Shown piece by piece: positions 6,014-6,955 of a DNA stretch of 6,955 nt. The DNA lies in contig QHOJ01000228.1 of the NCBI GenBank assembly GCA_003218735.1, forward strand, positions 1 to 6,955, read 5' to 3'. This DNA comes from Verrucomicrobiota bacterium. Its GTDB lineage: Bacteria; Verrucomicrobiota; Verrucomicrobiia; Chthoniobacterales; UBA10450. Position 1 is the stretch's first letter; each line of letters begins with the position of its first letter. Below the pieces are notes generated by a model. That model saw only the letters and a list, made by a program, of their open reading frames with translations. It had not been told where the DNA came from and did not search any database. The position numbers and the translations under genes were made by a program.

Positions 6014-6126
6014 TGCCATGTCGAGCAAGGTCGAGACATCTCTCAATGTTGCTTGAATTAACAGTAGAGATTCCTCCGGCCTTCGCCATAGCTACGGCGC
6101 GGCAGGTAACTTCGCTCGAAATGACA
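6014..6126. repeat. Foldback element between ispF and cysS
   Basis: The two ends are imperfect inverted repeats. TGCCATGTCGAGCAAGGTC at 6014-6032 matches 14 of 19 positions of TGTCATTTCGAGCGAAGTT read from 6126 on the other strand. A second inner pair, ATCTCT (6038-6043) and AGAGAT (6066-6071), brackets an AT-richer centre. The right half contains the near-palindrome CGCCATAGCTACGGCG (6085-6100). It has no coding content. The layout fits a small REP- or MITE-type dispersed element. It sits 6 bp after the ispF stop and just before the cysS start. Confidence 0.55.
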
Positions 6127-6132
6127 ATGTAG

Positions 6133-6609
6133 TCACTCTTGTTCTACAGTCGCGATTGCCATCGCCGCAATCCCTTCGCGGCGACCAATCGCACCGAGGC
6201 GTTCATTTGTTGTCGCTTTGATGCTGATGCTGGATTCGCCCAGCCTAATCGCACCTGCGATTGTTTTTCGGATGGCTGGAATGTGCGGCGCGATCTTCGG
6301 TTCTTCGGCGATGACGGTCACATCGATGTTCTTCGCTTTGGCTTTTTTCTCCGCGAGTAGCGCGGCCACGCGCCGTAAAATCTCGATACTGCTCATGTCG
6401 CGAAATGCTTCGTCTGTGTTGGGAAAATGTTGACCGATGTCGCCCGCGCCAACCGCTCCAAGCAACGCGTCTGCGATTGCATGCAACAGCACGTCCGCAT
6501 CTGAATGTCCTTCGAGCCCGCGTGAATACGCGATCTCCACGCCACCGAGGATTAGTTTTCGTCCTTTGGCAAGACGATGCACATCATAGCCGATTCCACA
6601 TCGAATCAT
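6133..6609 (-). CDS. ispF: 2-C-methyl-D-erythritol 2,4-cyclodiphosphate synthase
   Basis: IspF cyclises 4-diphosphocytidyl-2-C-methyl-D-erythritol 2-phosphate to MEcPP with loss of CMP, in the non-mevalonate isoprenoid pathway. The enzyme is a cytoplasmic homotrimer. The 158-residue product is full length. The motif G-Y-D-V-H-R holds metal ligands D9 and H11, and the third ligand is H43 in V-L-L-H-A-I-A-D-A-L-L-G. G-H-S-D-A-D-V (34-40), G-D-I-G-Q-H-F-P-N-T-D and the C-terminal K-A-T-T-N-E-R-L-G-A-I-G-R-x-E-G-I-A are all present. The ATG at 6609 lies four bases after the stop of the upstream phosphatase gene, so the two are probably cotranscribed. No ispD is visible. The gene appears intact, unlike its downstream neighbour cysS. 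Confidence 0.97.
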   Translation of the reverse strand: MIRCGIGYDVHRLAKGRKLILGGVEIAYSRGLEGHSDADVLLHAIADALLGAVGAGDIGQHFPNTDEAFRDMSSIEILRRVAALLAEKKAKAKNIDVTVIAEEPKIAPHIPAIRKTIAGAIRLGESSISIKATTNERLGAIGRREGIAAMAIATVEQE

Positions 6610-6613
6610 CGGA

Positions 6614-6955
6614 TCAGAGTTTTAAATCGATTAGGCCGTTGGAGGCGACAATGCTGTATTTGTCTTTCATGTCTTCACGCGGACGAAGATCAACAGTTCC
6701 GCCGGCGGTTTCGACTAAGAGCCACCCGGCGGCGATGTCCCAAAGGCTGATTCCCTGTTCAATGTAAGCATCAAACCGTCCACAAGCGACATAGGCCATA
6801 TCGAGCGCCGCGCTGCCGAGCAAGCGGCATTTGCGGGCGCGATGGATCATCCGTTGCAAAACAGGAAGACCGGCTTCGATCGTGATTCCAGTTTTGGAAA
6901 GTCCGACCGAGATGACCGCCTCAGCCAGGTCTGCGCGATCGCTCACGTGAAAGTC
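6614..6955 (-). CDS. Inositol monophosphatase family protein (C-terminal part, runs off the window)
   Basis: The last 114 codons of a magnesium-dependent phosphatase of the inositol monophosphatase (SuhB/CysQ-like) superfamily are present. The key signature is G-S-A-A-L-D-M-A-Y-V-A-C-G-R-F-D-A-Y followed by L-W-D-I-A-A-G-W-L-L-V-E-T-A-G-G, where the Asp of W-D is a metal ligand. The start and the D-P-I-D-G-T metal site lie beyond 6955. A GTG at 6946 is only a valine in the middle of the protein. Substrate cannot be told from this part. It may be inositol phosphate, another sugar phosphate or PAP. It stops four bases before ispF. Its first 97 bases in the window are duplicated, inverted, at 5897-5993. 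Confidence 0.92.
   Translation of the reverse strand, partial: DFHVSDRADLAEAVISVGLSKTGITIEAGLPVLQRMIHRARKCRLLGSAALDMAYVACGRFDAYIEQGISLWDIAAGWLLVETAGGTVDLRPREDMKDKYSIVASNGLIDLKL

Noticed and set aside
6947..6955. GTG at 6946 as the start of a short phosphatase-like gene
   Set aside because: The frame and homology continue upstream to the window edge (D-F-H-V-S-D, as in the inverted copy), so this is an internal valine of a partial gene.
1..6955. CRISPR array, insertion sequence or prophage gene
   Set aside because: I saw no regularly spaced direct repeats, transposase, integrase or phage-like protein in any frame.

Overview
This window looks like an ordinary bacterial housekeeping stretch of about 55% GC, most likely from a Gram-negative environmental lineage. 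Verrucomicrobiota is my guess, at low to moderate confidence. It rests on protein style and on short foldback repeats in the gaps, not on any marker gene. I see no new defence, mobile or biosynthetic system. What is unusual is that three conserved genes are damaged or structurally odd: hemQ, an acyltransferase that meets a tRNA, and cysS.

Layout from left to right. On the minus strand, positions 23-2008 read gcvT, then gcvH, then xseB. gcvT and gcvH overlap by four bases and encode two parts of the glycine cleavage system. xseB encodes the small subunit of exonuclease VII. A divergent plus-strand block follows: a six-helix rhomboid-like membrane protein that lacks the protease residues and carries a C-terminal zinc-ribbon-like tail (2170-2943); a hemQ-type coproheme decarboxylase gene broken by a one-base frameshift (3012-3790); and a tRNA-Ser with anticodon GGA (3807-3894).

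The right half is again on the minus strand. In transcription order it holds an inositol-monophosphatase-family gene (entering from beyond 6955), ispF, cysS and a left-handed beta-helix acyltransferase-like gene. The acyltransferase has no stop codon of its own. Its frame runs straight through the antisense of the tRNA and into the antisense of hemQ.

The strongest finding is in cysS. The first four codons (M-A-L-R) and the body from V-D-D-K-T onward are present. About 65 codons between them, which should hold the HIGH motif and the first zinc cysteine, are replaced by 53 codons read from an inverted copy of part of the neighbouring inositol monophosphatase gene. The copied DNA matches its source perfectly for the 97 bp that can be checked inside the window, and the chimera stays in frame. 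At the left junction the nine bases GTCATCTAC fit both genes. This is either a real templated-insertion event or an amplification or assembly chimera. The sequence alone cannot decide which.

Several gaps hold short palindromes or foldback elements (424-498, 2949-2968, 4590-4637, 6014-6126) that look like dispersed REP- or MITE-type repeats. One of them supplies the cysS stop codon.
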